32,063 nt of DNA from Leptospiraceae bacterium (GTDB taxonomy: Bacteria > Spirochaetota > Leptospiria > Leptospirales > Leptospiraceae). The stretch spans positions 1 to 32,063 of the forward strand of contig CANGZW010000036.1 of the NCBI GenBank assembly GCA_947458405.1. Reading direction: 5' to 3'. Each line of letters begins with the position of its first letter. Position 1 is the stretch's first letter. The notes under the pieces were generated by a model. That model searched no databases and was not told the DNA's origin. It was given only the letters and a program-made list of their open reading frames with translations. The position numbers were made by a program, and so were the translations under genes. Below, piece after piece: positions 25,182 through 32,063 of the stretch.

Positions 25182-26591
25182 ATGACAAAACCAATTTATT
25201 TTTATAATTCACAGAAGGGTGAAAAAGAATTATTCAAACCAAAAGATCCCCTAGAAGTAAAAATTTATTCCTGTGGTCCCACTGTTTATAATTTTAATCA
25301 TATAGGAAATTTTAGATCCTATATTTTTGTAGATATACTGAGAAGATCGTTAAAGCTACTGGGATATCAATTAAACCAAACAATGAATATCACAGATATA
25401 GATGATAAAATTATCAATCAATCCATTCAAAATGGTGTTACAATTGAAGAATTTACTCAACCCTGGATTAAAGCATTTCAGGAAGATTTAGACACATTGA
25501 GTATCGAAAAAGTAGAACACTATCCACGTGCTACAGATTCAATACAGGAAATGATTCACATCATTGAAAACTTAAAAAAAAATGAGTTCATTTATGAGAA
25601 AGAAGGGAGTATATACTACTCAATTGGAAAGTTTAAAGAATATGGAAAACTGAGTAAATTAGATACTTCCGGTATGATTTCCGGTGCTAGGTACGACACT
25701 GATGAATATACTAAAGATGATTTACGGGATTTTGTACTCTGGAAGGCACCTAAATTAAAGGGCGAAAAAAGCTGGAGTTCAATTTTCGGAGAAGGACGAC
25801 CGGGTTGGCATTTAGAATGTTCTGCTATGATACGAAAAATATACAACAGCGGAATTGACATACACACAGGGGGTATAGATTTATTATTCCCCCATCATGA
25901 AAATGAAATTGCTCAATCAAAAGGAGCCTATCCGAATGAAGAATTTGTAAATACATGGCTTCATTGTGAGCATCTTTTGGTAGATGGACAAAAAATGTCC
26001 AAGAGCGCGGGGAATTTTTATACATTACGGGATTTGTTAACAAAAGGAATTGATCCCAAATCTATTAGATATCTACTATTATCATTTCACTATAGAACAA
26101 AATTAAACTTTTCAATTGCAAGATTAGAAGAGGCTTCTAAGTCTATTCAAAGAATTCAAAATACAATAGATAGAATTATTGAAACTAAAGAGATTGAAGA
26201 TTTTTCAGGGATTCCAGTTGGATATTCATTATCAAAGTATGAAGACTTCTTGAACTCACTTGCAGATGATTTAAATACACCCAAAGCATTGGGAACAATA
26301 TTTGAATTTATAAAAGAAATTAATGTAAAATTAGATAATAATCAATTAAGCGAAGAAGACGGAATAGATACATTAAAATATTTTAATTCTATCAATTCAC
26401 TTTTTTCCATTTTTAGAGTTGAAAAATTAAATTTAATCAATGAAGCTGAAATAGAATCTCTCATAGAAAAAAGGATAGAAGCAAAGAAAAATAAAGATTT
26501 TAAAACTTCTGATGAGATACGTGATACGTTATTAGAAATAGGTATAATATTAGAAGATACTAAATCTGGAGTGAAATGGAAAAGAAAATAA
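25182..26591 (+). CDS. cysS: Cysteinyl-tRNA synthetase
   Basis: Charges tRNA-Cys with cysteine. A class I aminoacyl-tRNA synthetase of 469 residues, the normal length. Signatures are CGPTVYNFNHIGN (31-43, including the HIGH-type motif), the zinc ligands C31, C213, H238 and E242 (in GWHLECSAM and FPHHENE), and KMSKS at 271-275. A C-terminal DALR-type anticodon-binding part follows. It is 5 nt after folD and its last 16 nt overlap the rlmB start. The cysS-rlmB order is a well-known neighbourhood in several bacterial groups; the ribonuclease gene mrnC that sits between them in Bacillus is absent. Confidence 0.98.
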   Translation: MTKPIYFYNSQKGEKELFKPKDPLEVKIYSCGPTVYNFNHIGNFRSYIFVDILRRSLKLLGYQLNQTMNITDIDDKIINQSIQNGVTIEEFTQPWIKAFQEDLDTLSIEKVEHYPRATDSIQEMIHIIENLKKNEFIYEKEGSIYYSIGKFKEYGKLSKLDTSGMISGARYDTDEYTKDDLRDFVLWKAPKLKGEKSWSSIFGEGRPGWHLECSAMIRKIYNSGIDIHTGGIDLLFPHHENEIAQSKGAYPNEEFVNTWLHCEHLLVDGQKMSKSAGNFYTLRDLLTKGIDPKSIRYLLLSFHYRTKLNFSIARLEEASKSIQRIQNTIDRIIETKEIEDFSGIPVGYSLSKYEDFLNSLADDLNTPKALGTIFEFIKEINVKLDNNQLSEEDGIDTLKYFNSINSLFSIFRVEKLNLINEAEIESLIEKRIEAKKNKDFKTSDEIRDTLLEIGIILEDTKSGVKWKRK

Positions 26592-27355
26592 ATAATAGTA
26601 TATTTCTCTTCGGAAGAAGAAATGTTGGCGAATTTATAAAAAAAAATATTAGTAATAATATTTCACCTGATAAATGGGGAGTAAGAGAAATTTTAATAAA
26701 AAAAAATCCTTCTAAAGATATTCAATCCGAAATCATTCAATATATTCCCTCTTTTATAAAAATAACTTATATTTCAAATGGAGATTTAGATACCCTACTA
26801 CCTGGAAAAAATCACCAAGGTGTAGTACTTTTAAATCAAGGAAGAAAAGAATCATCTAACTATAAAAATGCAGATGACTTATTTACAAATGTTTCCGAAC
26901 ATAAAGAAACTATTTTAGTTTTGGATAGAATAATGGATACAGGAAATCTCGGAGGAATTTTACGGACGGCAGAATGTTTTGGTGTCAATCATATCCTTGT
27001 TCCGGAAAGAGATATGGCTCCCATTAATGAAACTGTAGAAAGAATTAGCTCGGGTGCAATACATTATTTAAACATATATCGTGTTACAAATCTTAATCAT
27101 ATTTTAGAAAAATTAAAAGATATTGGATATTGGGTAGTTACTACTTCAGATTCAGGCTCAGAGGATTGGTCGGGACTTCCATCATCTAATGAATTAGCCA
27201 TAGTTTTAGGAAATGAAGAAAAAGGAGTAAAAAAATTACTAAATGATAATTCAGATTTTAAGTTAAGAATTCCCATGCATGGTCAAATTTCATCATTAAA
27301 TGTAACCGTATCCTGCGGAATAGTTCTCGATAGAATTATAAATAGAAGTGAGTGA
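26576..27355 (+). CDS. rlmB: 23S rRNA 2'-O-methyltransferase RlmB-like (SpoU family)
   Basis: A SPOUT-class ribose methyltransferase of 259 residues, by context the RlmB-type enzyme that methylates a guanosine in 23S rRNA. It has a short N-terminal RNA-binding domain (FGRRNVGEF, then GKNHQGVVLL near residue 80). The knot domain has NLGGILRT (124-131), VLGNEEKGV and IPMHGQISSLNVTVSCGIVL. SSGAIHYLNIYRV is typical of RlmB/TrmH. The start lies inside cysS with a 16-nt overlap, and GGAG is 4 nt before the ATG. Its stop overlaps the next GTG by 4 nt. Family certain; target position inferred from homology and from being next to cysS. Confidence 0.88.
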   Translation: MEKKINNSIFLFGRRNVGEFIKKNISNNISPDKWGVREILIKKNPSKDIQSEIIQYIPSFIKITYISNGDLDTLLPGKNHQGVVLLNQGRKESSNYKNADDLFTNVSEHKETILVLDRIMDTGNLGGILRTAECFGVNHILVPERDMAPINETVERISSGAIHYLNIYRVTNLNHILEKLKDIGYWVVTTSDSGSEDWSGLPSSNELAIVLGNEEKGVKKLLNDNSDFKLRIPMHGQISSLNVTVSCGIVLDRIINRSE

Positions 27356-28002
27356 ATTTTTTTAAAATTACATTTCCATTATTATATTGTATTACAGTTT
27401 TATTTTTTAATTGTAAAACAACTCATACTTTAACATTAGAATCAACTAATAATTGTAATTTTTACTTTTATATTAAAGATGAAATCAAAAATGAATTAGG
27501 AATTTTAAACGATATTAATTTAAAATTTTTATTAAATAAAAAAGATTATACTAAATTTATTTTAAGCAATCTTAATGAAAAATCCCAAGTAACATGTTTT
27601 AATTTGAAATTGGGACTACAGAGATTAGAATTAAAATTTAACTATTCAAAATTTAATTCATTTGAGGGTAAAATTAACTTTAATTTGGAAGATAAAGATC
27701 CCATTTATAAAACAATAATTATTTTATTTTATATTGAAAATGATAAAATTTATTATCTTAGCCCCATACCAACTCAAAGAAAAAAATTAAATTTACTAGA
27801 TAGTTTTTTAAACATTTATTATATTTTCTTTTATCCATTTGGATTTTTTCCTAATTATGATAGCGGTTTGAAAGTGAAAATAATTAATTTAAATGAAAAC
27901 GATACCAAAGAAGAATTAAAATTCTGCTTGGAAGGAAAGGATAATAAAAAATGTAATTTATTTTTTGAAAAATTAATTCTTGAAAATAATAATAATGATT
28001 AA
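27352..28002 (+). CDS. Putative lipoprotein of unknown function
   Basis: A 216-residue protein that I do not recognise. The N-terminus (MNFFKITFPLLYCITVLFFNC) is a signal sequence ending in LFFNC, compatible with the relaxed spirochaetal lipobox and lipidation at Cys21. The mature part is very rich in Asn, Lys, Ile and Phe, with alternating beta-like stretches. Late in the protein are two cysteines in a short charged loop (LKFCLEGKDNKKCNLFFEK). The start is GTG at 27352, sharing GTGA with the rlmB stop, so translation is coupled. No function can be assigned. Confidence 0.7.
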   Translation: MNFFKITFPLLYCITVLFFNCKTTHTLTLESTNNCNFYFYIKDEIKNELGILNDINLKFLLNKKDYTKFILSNLNEKSQVTCFNLKLGLQRLELKFNYSKFNSFEGKINFNLEDKDPIYKTIIILFYIENDKIYYLSPIPTQRKKLNLLDSFLNIYYIFFYPFGFFPNYDSGLKVKIINLNENDTKEELKFCLEGKDNKKCNLFFEKLILENNNND

Positions 28003-28016
28003 TTTAATTATCATGA

Positions 28017-28460
28017 ATGAACAATGTATCTATAAAAATTTTAAAAATACATGAGGATGTAACAATCCCGGAACGACAAACAAATGGATCTGCAGGATAT
28101 GATCTCTATTCTTATTGTCCAAACGGATTGGAAATACCTCCCATTACACCCATTTTTATACCAACTGGAATTAAAATTGAGATTCCATCTTCTTATGATA
28201 TAGAGATTCGACCCCGATCGGGATTATCTACTAAAAATTTGCTTTTTATTCCCAATAGTCCCGGTACTATAGATTCCGATTACAGAGGGGAAATAATGGT
28301 TTGTATGGTAAATTTTGGTAAAACAGTTTTTATGATTGAACATAAAATGAGAATAGCTCAAATTATACTAAGACAAAATATTTCCATCAACTGGGAAATT
28401 GTAAATAGCCTATTAAATACAGAAAGGGGATCAGGTGGATTTGGTTCAACAGGAGTATAA
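28017..28460 (+). CDS. dut: Deoxyuridine triphosphatase (dUTPase)
   Basis: Hydrolyses dUTP to dUMP and pyrophosphate, limiting uracil in DNA and feeding dTMP synthesis. A 147-residue trimeric-type enzyme with all five motifs: AGYDLYS (26-32), RPRSGLS (65-71), GTIDSDYRGE (83-92, catalytic Asp), RIAQIIL (112-118) and RGSGGFGSTG (137-146, the flexible Gly-rich tail). It follows the putative lipoprotein gene by 14 nt and precedes the DUF1569-like gene by 6 nt, so it is probably in the folD-cysS-rlmB transcript. An out-of-frame ATG 4 nt upstream leads to an early stop and is not the start. Confidence 0.97.
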   Translation: MNNVSIKILKIHEDVTIPERQTNGSAGYDLYSYCPNGLEIPPITPIFIPTGIKIEIPSSYDIEIRPRSGLSTKNLLFIPNSPGTIDSDYRGEIMVCMVNFGKTVFMIEHKMRIAQIILRQNISINWEIVNSLLNTERGSGGFGSTGV

Positions 28461-28466
28461 TTTATA

Positions 28467-29045
28467 ATGAAAAATTGTTTAAATAATAATATTTCCCGTA
28501 AAGTATTTATAAACTTTAGCACAAGCGTAATACTATCATATTCTGTGTTAAATTTAGAAAATTGTAAAGAGGAAGAATCAAATTCTATGAAAAGAAATCT
28601 AATATTTAATTCACTAAACGATGTTTTAAGTTTTATTGAAAAAATATCTAAAATGGAAAATCCTAAAATATCAGGAGAATGGGATATAAATCAGGTACTA
28701 CACCATTGTGCCCAAAGTATTGAATATTCCATTACTGGATATCCTAAAAATAAAAACATACTTATACAAAAAACAATTGGAAAAATTGTATTACATAAGT
28801 TTCTTTCTCAAGGATATATGAGTCATAATTTAATTGATCCGATACCGGGGGCAGAAATACTCCCCTCACCTTCTAATGACTTTAATTTGGGAATCAAAAG
28901 ATTATTATCTTCAATAGAAACTTTTAACAAACATACATCTAATTTAGCTCCTCATTTTGTTTATGGAGAAGTTTCAAAATTAGACTATGGAAAGGTTCAT
29001 GCTATGCATATAGCAAATCATTTTTCGGCAATAGATTTAAGTTAA
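28467..29045 (+). CDS. DUF1569/DinB-like protein with possible Tat-type signal
   Basis: A 192-residue protein. From about residue 41 it resembles DUF1569 proteins, a four-helix DinB-like fold that often binds a metal; histidines at HHCAQS, LHKFL and HANHFSAIDL may be the ligands. The first 40 residues look like an export signal: SRKVFINF resembles a twin-arginine motif with Lys replacing the second Arg, followed by a hydrophobic run and LENC, a possible lipobox. An internal ATG (residue 41) could give a short cytoplasmic form. It starts 6 nt after dut and ends with a 4-nt overlap onto the convergent TetR gene. Function unknown. Confidence 0.7.
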   Translation: MKNCLNNNISRKVFINFSTSVILSYSVLNLENCKEEESNSMKRNLIFNSLNDVLSFIEKISKMENPKISGEWDINQVLHHCAQSIEYSITGYPKNKNILIQKTIGKIVLHKFLSQGYMSHNLIDPIPGAEILPSPSNDFNLGIKRLLSSIETFNKHTSNLAPHFVYGEVSKLDYGKVHAMHIANHFSAIDLS

Positions 29046-29659
29046 TCTTTATATAGCAATTTTTTTAAGATGGAGAGGATATACCCAATCATTCTCTCCT
29101 GATTATTGTCGGGGTATAGAAGTTCAAAAATATCTGATTCATAATAAGTTACTTCATTTATTTTATAAAAAATTATATGTGATTGAATTGTGAATGTAAT
29201 TAACTCCGAGGGAGATTCAAAATTAAAAAATCCATCTTCTTTGCCTTTATTCAATAAATCATTAATTAAGTGAAAATCAGGTATCCAATATTTATCTCTC
29301 ATTTTAATAAATATATCACTCCTAGAAACCAATTCTCTTGCAATAATTGAACAACGTTCCGCTTTATTGGTTTCCATATTATCAAAAAATAATCTTATCA
29401 GTTTTTCTAGTTTTAAGAATGGATCTTTTTCTTCAGAACTATTTATAATTTCTAGGCTATCCTTGGAAAAAATAGAATCAACAACCGAATCATATAAATC
29501 TTCTTTACTCTTAAAATGATAATAAATCATCGCTTTATTTACATTAGCCTGTTTGGCTATCTCATCAACCCTAGCACCATCAAACCCTTCCTTCGAGAAA
29601 ACATTTTTCGCCGCTTTTAGAATTTTTGAAAGAGTTTCATTTTCCAAGGATGGTTTCAT
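29042..29659 (-). CDS. TetR/AcrR-family transcriptional regulator
   Basis: A 205-residue one-component repressor. The N-terminal HTH is textbook: VFSKEGFDGARVDEIAKQAN, then KAMIYYHFKSKEDLY (about residues 20-55). The C-terminal ligand-binding part is divergent and the ligand is unknown. Its start lies 23 nt inside the end of the upstream TolC-like gene, so both are expressed from the tolC promoter. Such regulators usually repress their own efflux operon, so self-repression of tolC-tetR is likely. Its stop overlaps that of the convergent DUF1569-like gene by 4 nt. Confidence 0.94.
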   Translation of the reverse strand: MKPSLENETLSKILKAAKNVFSKEGFDGARVDEIAKQANVNKAMIYYHFKSKEDLYDSVVDSIFSKDSLEIINSSEEKDPFLKLEKLIRLFFDNMETNKAERCSIIARELVSRSDIFIKMRDKYWIPDFHLINDLLNKGKEDGFFNFESPSELITFTIQSHIIFYKINEVTYYESDIFELLYPDNNQERMIGYILSILKKLLYKD

Positions 29660-31226
29660 TACTTCTCGTTACAATTTCATTTACTATTGCCTCAGAATCT
29701 ATTCCATATTTTTCGAAAAGAGTGTTTTTAGTTAATTCATACCTGATTAAATTGATATTAAAATTAACTCTATTTTGTATTACACCTAATTCCGCTTGAG
29801 CTAAACTGTCTAAAGCAGTTTTTAAGTTTTGAGCAGTATATCTCCCTTGTGAGAACTTCTCTGTGATACCCTTATAATATTTTGTGGTTTCTTCGAGATT
29901 TATTTTAGATATTTCAAGATTGGAATGACTTGTGTAGATAGCATCCAATCTATTTTGAAGATCCGTTTCAATCTCTTTTTTTAAATCAGCTTCTCTTTGT
30001 ATCAACTGTGCTAAATTTACCCTTGATTCTCGAATTCCCTCTTTAATTCCTTCATCCCAGAGAGGGTACGACACTGCTAATTCACCCCTTGCTTCGGGAT
30101 ATTTAAAAGTTGAAATTCCATATTGATTGTTTAAAATAAAATTTTCCTGGGGTGAATAAAGCGTTTGGGCTTTTGTACTGTAGGTAGCTGTAAACTTAAT
30201 GGATGGACTGTCTTCCTCTTCAGCATTATCTTTAAGTAATTTTGTATTTTCGATAGATCGCGCTAAATTTTTTAGATCAACTCGCTTTTTTAAAGCATTT
30301 TCTAAATCGACAGCAAAGTTTAAATCTGTGGGTAATTTTTCATTGAGATCTGTAATACCAGTAACCTCTATTTTAGAATCTAAACTTAAGATTCGTTTTA
30401 ACTCTCTTTTGGCAATGTCCCTATCCGTTTTTGCTTTTTCGAGTTGTGATTCTAAATTAGCTACAACCGAATTCCATAAATTAACCTCAAATTGCTCTGC
30501 AAGCCCGAGTCCCCTCTTTCTAATGGTAACATTTTGTATGAATTTTCCATTGTTGACCAATTTTTGAATGGTTTGAACCGAAGATTCCTGAATGGAGAGA
30601 GCCCAATAATCGATAAGTGTTTTTGTGACTAAATTGGAAAGTAAAAAGACAAGTTGATCTCTTTCTATAACAGCTTTTGTACGAAGTATTTTTTCAGTGT
30701 TTTTCTCAACTTTTCCAAAAGAATATTTATATAATTCCTGGGTTATCTTTACCGTAAAAGCTCCTGTATAAAGGGGCTGTATCGCTAATTTTGAAAATGC
30801 GGGAAATAGAGTGCCTATTGTTCCTTCAAAAGCATTGGAGTCAAATCGAGTCGATGATGCCTCTAGATTTACATAGGTTCCCGATTCATATTGTTTTTCA
30901 AAACCTGCAGCAATCTTATCCTGACTGGTTCGGTTACCGGCAATCAATGTAGAGTTGTTAATTGGGAGAACATTTTGGAATACAGATATATCTCCAAAGG
31001 CTTTCCATACAAACTTTGAAGAATTTTTAATGGTTGCTGAATCACTTTTAGCTATTTCCATTTTTGCATTTTTTACAGTTAAGTTGTTTTCTAATACATT
31101 TTTAACTGCATCTTCCAAAGTTAATCGCAATCCCTCAGAAAATAGATTTATGTGAAAAAATAAGAAAAATAAGACTAAAAATTTATAGCTAAGTCTGTTT
31201 TGTTTTGATTTTTGAATCAAATCCAT
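29637..31226 (-). CDS. TolC-like outer-membrane efflux protein
   Basis: A 529-residue outer-membrane factor that would form the exit duct of an RND, ABC or type I export system. A signal peptide (about residues 12-31) precedes RLTLEDAVKNVLENNLTVK, the typical first helix of the family. Two long OEP repeats follow, with amphipathic helices (for example QNVTIRKRGLGLAEQFEVN in the first and YKGITEKFSQGRYTAQNL in the second). No periplasmic adaptor or inner-membrane pump gene is adjacent; only TetR follows, overlapping by 23 nt. No Shine-Dalgarno is visible before the ATG, which lies very close to a candidate promoter, so a leaderless transcript is possible. Confidence 0.92.
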   Translation of the reverse strand: MDLIQKSKQNRLSYKFLVLFFLFFHINLFSEGLRLTLEDAVKNVLENNLTVKNAKMEIAKSDSATIKNSSKFVWKAFGDISVFQNVLPINNSTLIAGNRTSQDKIAAGFEKQYESGTYVNLEASSTRFDSNAFEGTIGTLFPAFSKLAIQPLYTGAFTVKITQELYKYSFGKVEKNTEKILRTKAVIERDQLVFLLSNLVTKTLIDYWALSIQESSVQTIQKLVNNGKFIQNVTIRKRGLGLAEQFEVNLWNSVVANLESQLEKAKTDRDIAKRELKRILSLDSKIEVTGITDLNEKLPTDLNFAVDLENALKKRVDLKNLARSIENTKLLKDNAEEEDSPSIKFTATYSTKAQTLYSPQENFILNNQYGISTFKYPEARGELAVSYPLWDEGIKEGIRESRVNLAQLIQREADLKKEIETDLQNRLDAIYTSHSNLEISKINLEETTKYYKGITEKFSQGRYTAQNLKTALDSLAQAELGVIQNRVNFNINLIRYELTKNTLFEKYGIDSEAIVNEIVTRSNETILGK

Positions 31227-31230
31227 TAAA

Positions 31231-31263
31231 TAACTGTTTAGTTAACAACGTTGATTTTGTAAA
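31231..31263 (-). promoter_or_regulatory. Candidate tolC-tetR promoter with overlapping operator
   Basis: On the minus strand, TTTACA (31263-31258) and TAAACA (31240-31235) are 17 bp apart. The 8-bp palindrome CAACGTTG (31246-31253) sits in the spacer, and an inverted repeat TAACT-GTTT-AGTTA (31231-31244) overlaps the -10 box. This is where a TetR-family repressor encoded in the same operon would be expected to bind. The -10 match is weak (3 of 6). Confidence 0.3.
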
Positions 31264-31292
31264 TAATATTTAGGAAGGTAGAAAGAAGAGCT

Positions 31293-31365
<73 letters not shown>

Positions 31366-31609
31366 ATTTGCTCGATTCCATTATTTTAATAGGGCTATCC
31401 CAGTCAACAGTAAATCTATAAAATTCTTCTATTTTTTTTAATTTTGTCCGACCCATTCTATAGAATTGGAATTGAAAGTATGGGATTAAATTTTAAAAAG
31501 GTTTTTAAAAAATCACTCTATGAAAATATTTTTATAGCGAAAAAATTTAATATAGATAGATTGGCGAAGAGACATAATAAAGTAATTATCAGGGGGCAAG
31601 GAAAATAGT
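31366..31609 (+). other. Intergenic region upstream of nrdJ
   Basis: A 244-bp A+T-rich gap between the tRNA gene and nrdJ. It holds a possible weak promoter, TTGAAA at 31472-31477 with TAAAAA at 31494-31499 (16-bp spacing). I could not make out the conserved segments of a cobalamin riboswitch or a clear NrdR-type repeat by eye. The distal end has the nrdJ ribosome site (AAGGA). Confidence 0.4.
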
Positions 31610-32063
31610 ATGAAAATTAATCGTTATTTTACAAGACAGGATGGTGAGCTCTATCCCGGGATTCAATTTGAAAAACGAAATTCAAAAATATCTAACACTG
31701 ACGGGTCTAAAGTTTTTGAAGCCTCCGATATAATTATCCCCAATGGATGGTCACAGGTTGCCACTGATATTCTAGCCCAAAAATATTTCAGAAGAAAAGG
31801 GATTCCGAAGTATCTTAAAAAGGTAGAAGAAGCGGGAATTCCTGAATGGCTACAGAGATCAATTCCTGATGAAGAAAAGCTAGCGAATCTTCTCCAGGAA
31901 GATAGATATTCAGGAGAAAATGACTCTAGACAGGTATTTCATAGATTGAGTGGATGTTGGACCTATTGGGGATTTAAACATGGCTATTTTAGTGATGAGG
32001 AAAGTGCCAGAATCTTCTACGAAGAGACAATTTTAATGTTAGCAGGGCAGATGGTAGCTCCCA
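31610..32063 (+). CDS. nrdJ: B12-dependent ribonucleotide reductase NrdJ (3' end cut off)
   Basis: The N-terminal 151 residues of a class II ribonucleotide reductase, which makes deoxynucleotides using adenosylcobalamin with or without oxygen. Recognised from the family N-terminus: GIQFEKRNSKI, then IPNGWSQVATDILAQKYFRR, and the segment GCWTYWGFKHGYF followed by ILMLAGQMVAP. The frame is open to the window end. The ATG at 31610 has AAGGA 7 nt upstream, a good ribosome site. It is the only gene on the plus strand after the tRNA. The catalytic barrel and C-terminal cysteines lie outside the window. Confidence 0.95.
   Translation, partial: MKINRYFTRQDGELYPGIQFEKRNSKISNTDGSKVFEASDIIIPNGWSQVATDILAQKYFRRKGIPKYLKKVEEAGIPEWLQRSIPDEEKLANLLQEDRYSGENDSRQVFHRLSGCWTYWGFKHGYFSDEESARIFYEETILMLAGQMVAP

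Noticed and set aside
30199-30567. A 122-codon open frame on the plus strand
   Set aside because: It is antisense to the TolC-like coding region; the protein is Ser/Phe-rich as expected for a reverse reading of helical repeats.
31366-31609. Possible cobalamin riboswitch before B12-dependent nrdJ
   Set aside because: The gap is long enough, but I could not identify the conserved B12-box or the expected helical core by eye. An Rfam covariance search would decide.

Overview
The window is a densely packed, A+T-rich stretch of bacterial chromosome (roughly one third G+C by eye). It most likely comes from a spirochaete of the Leptospira lineage (Leptospirales). This is inferred from the combination of a B12-dependent class II ribonucleotide reductase, a didermic type II secretion system (T2SS), relaxed spirochaetal lipobox-like signals and several families typical of Leptospira. 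No 16S rRNA gene or other decisive marker is present. There is no transposase, integrase, CRISPR array or prophage gene; this reads as core chromosome.

Layout. From 1 to 2979 (minus) lie an MgtC-type membrane protein, a SAM methyltransferase and a DEAD-box RNA helicase cut by the left edge. From 3060 to 4019 (plus) are a RidA-family protein and an unknown membrane protein. From 4008 to 15568 (minus) is one long colinear run, read from high to low coordinates: a secreted GH3 glycosidase, HemW, a small putative lipoprotein, a LysM-M23 endopeptidase, then gspC-D-E-F-G-H-I. This couples peptidoglycan remodelling to a T2SS, but gspJ, K, L and M are not here. From 15736 to 19650 is a block of five proteins of unknown function: an apparently single-gene periplasmic protein with a good Shine-Dalgarno sequence and its own terminator, a coupled TPR/beta-sandwich secreted pair, and a convergent pair of small proteins. 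From 19739 to 21240 (minus) a NusG-like (UpxY/RfaH-type) antiterminator is coupled to a D-2-hydroxyacid dehydrogenase.

From 21406 to 22605 is a second secreted M23-type protein. From 22606 to 24283 (minus) are a patatin-like lipase and a SpoU RNA methyltransferase. From 24337 to 29045 (plus) is an operon-like run of folD, cysS, rlmB, a putative lipoprotein gene, dut and a DinB-like (DUF1569-like) gene with a possible Tat signal. From 29042 to 31226 (minus) a TolC-like outer-membrane factor overlaps its downstream TetR regulator. A tRNA-Asn(GTT) follows at 31293-31365 (minus), and a partial nrdJ runs off the right edge.

The organisation is very tight. Many co-directional genes overlap by 4 nt, and four convergent pairs overlap or abut at their stop codons with no room for a conventional terminator. 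No intergenic gap exceeds 300 bases. I found no certain novel defence or mobile system. The most interesting items are the cell-wall/T2SS super-operon with its missing half, the antiterminator without a polysaccharide locus, the TPR/beta-sandwich pair, and the possibly leaderless tolC-tetR unit.
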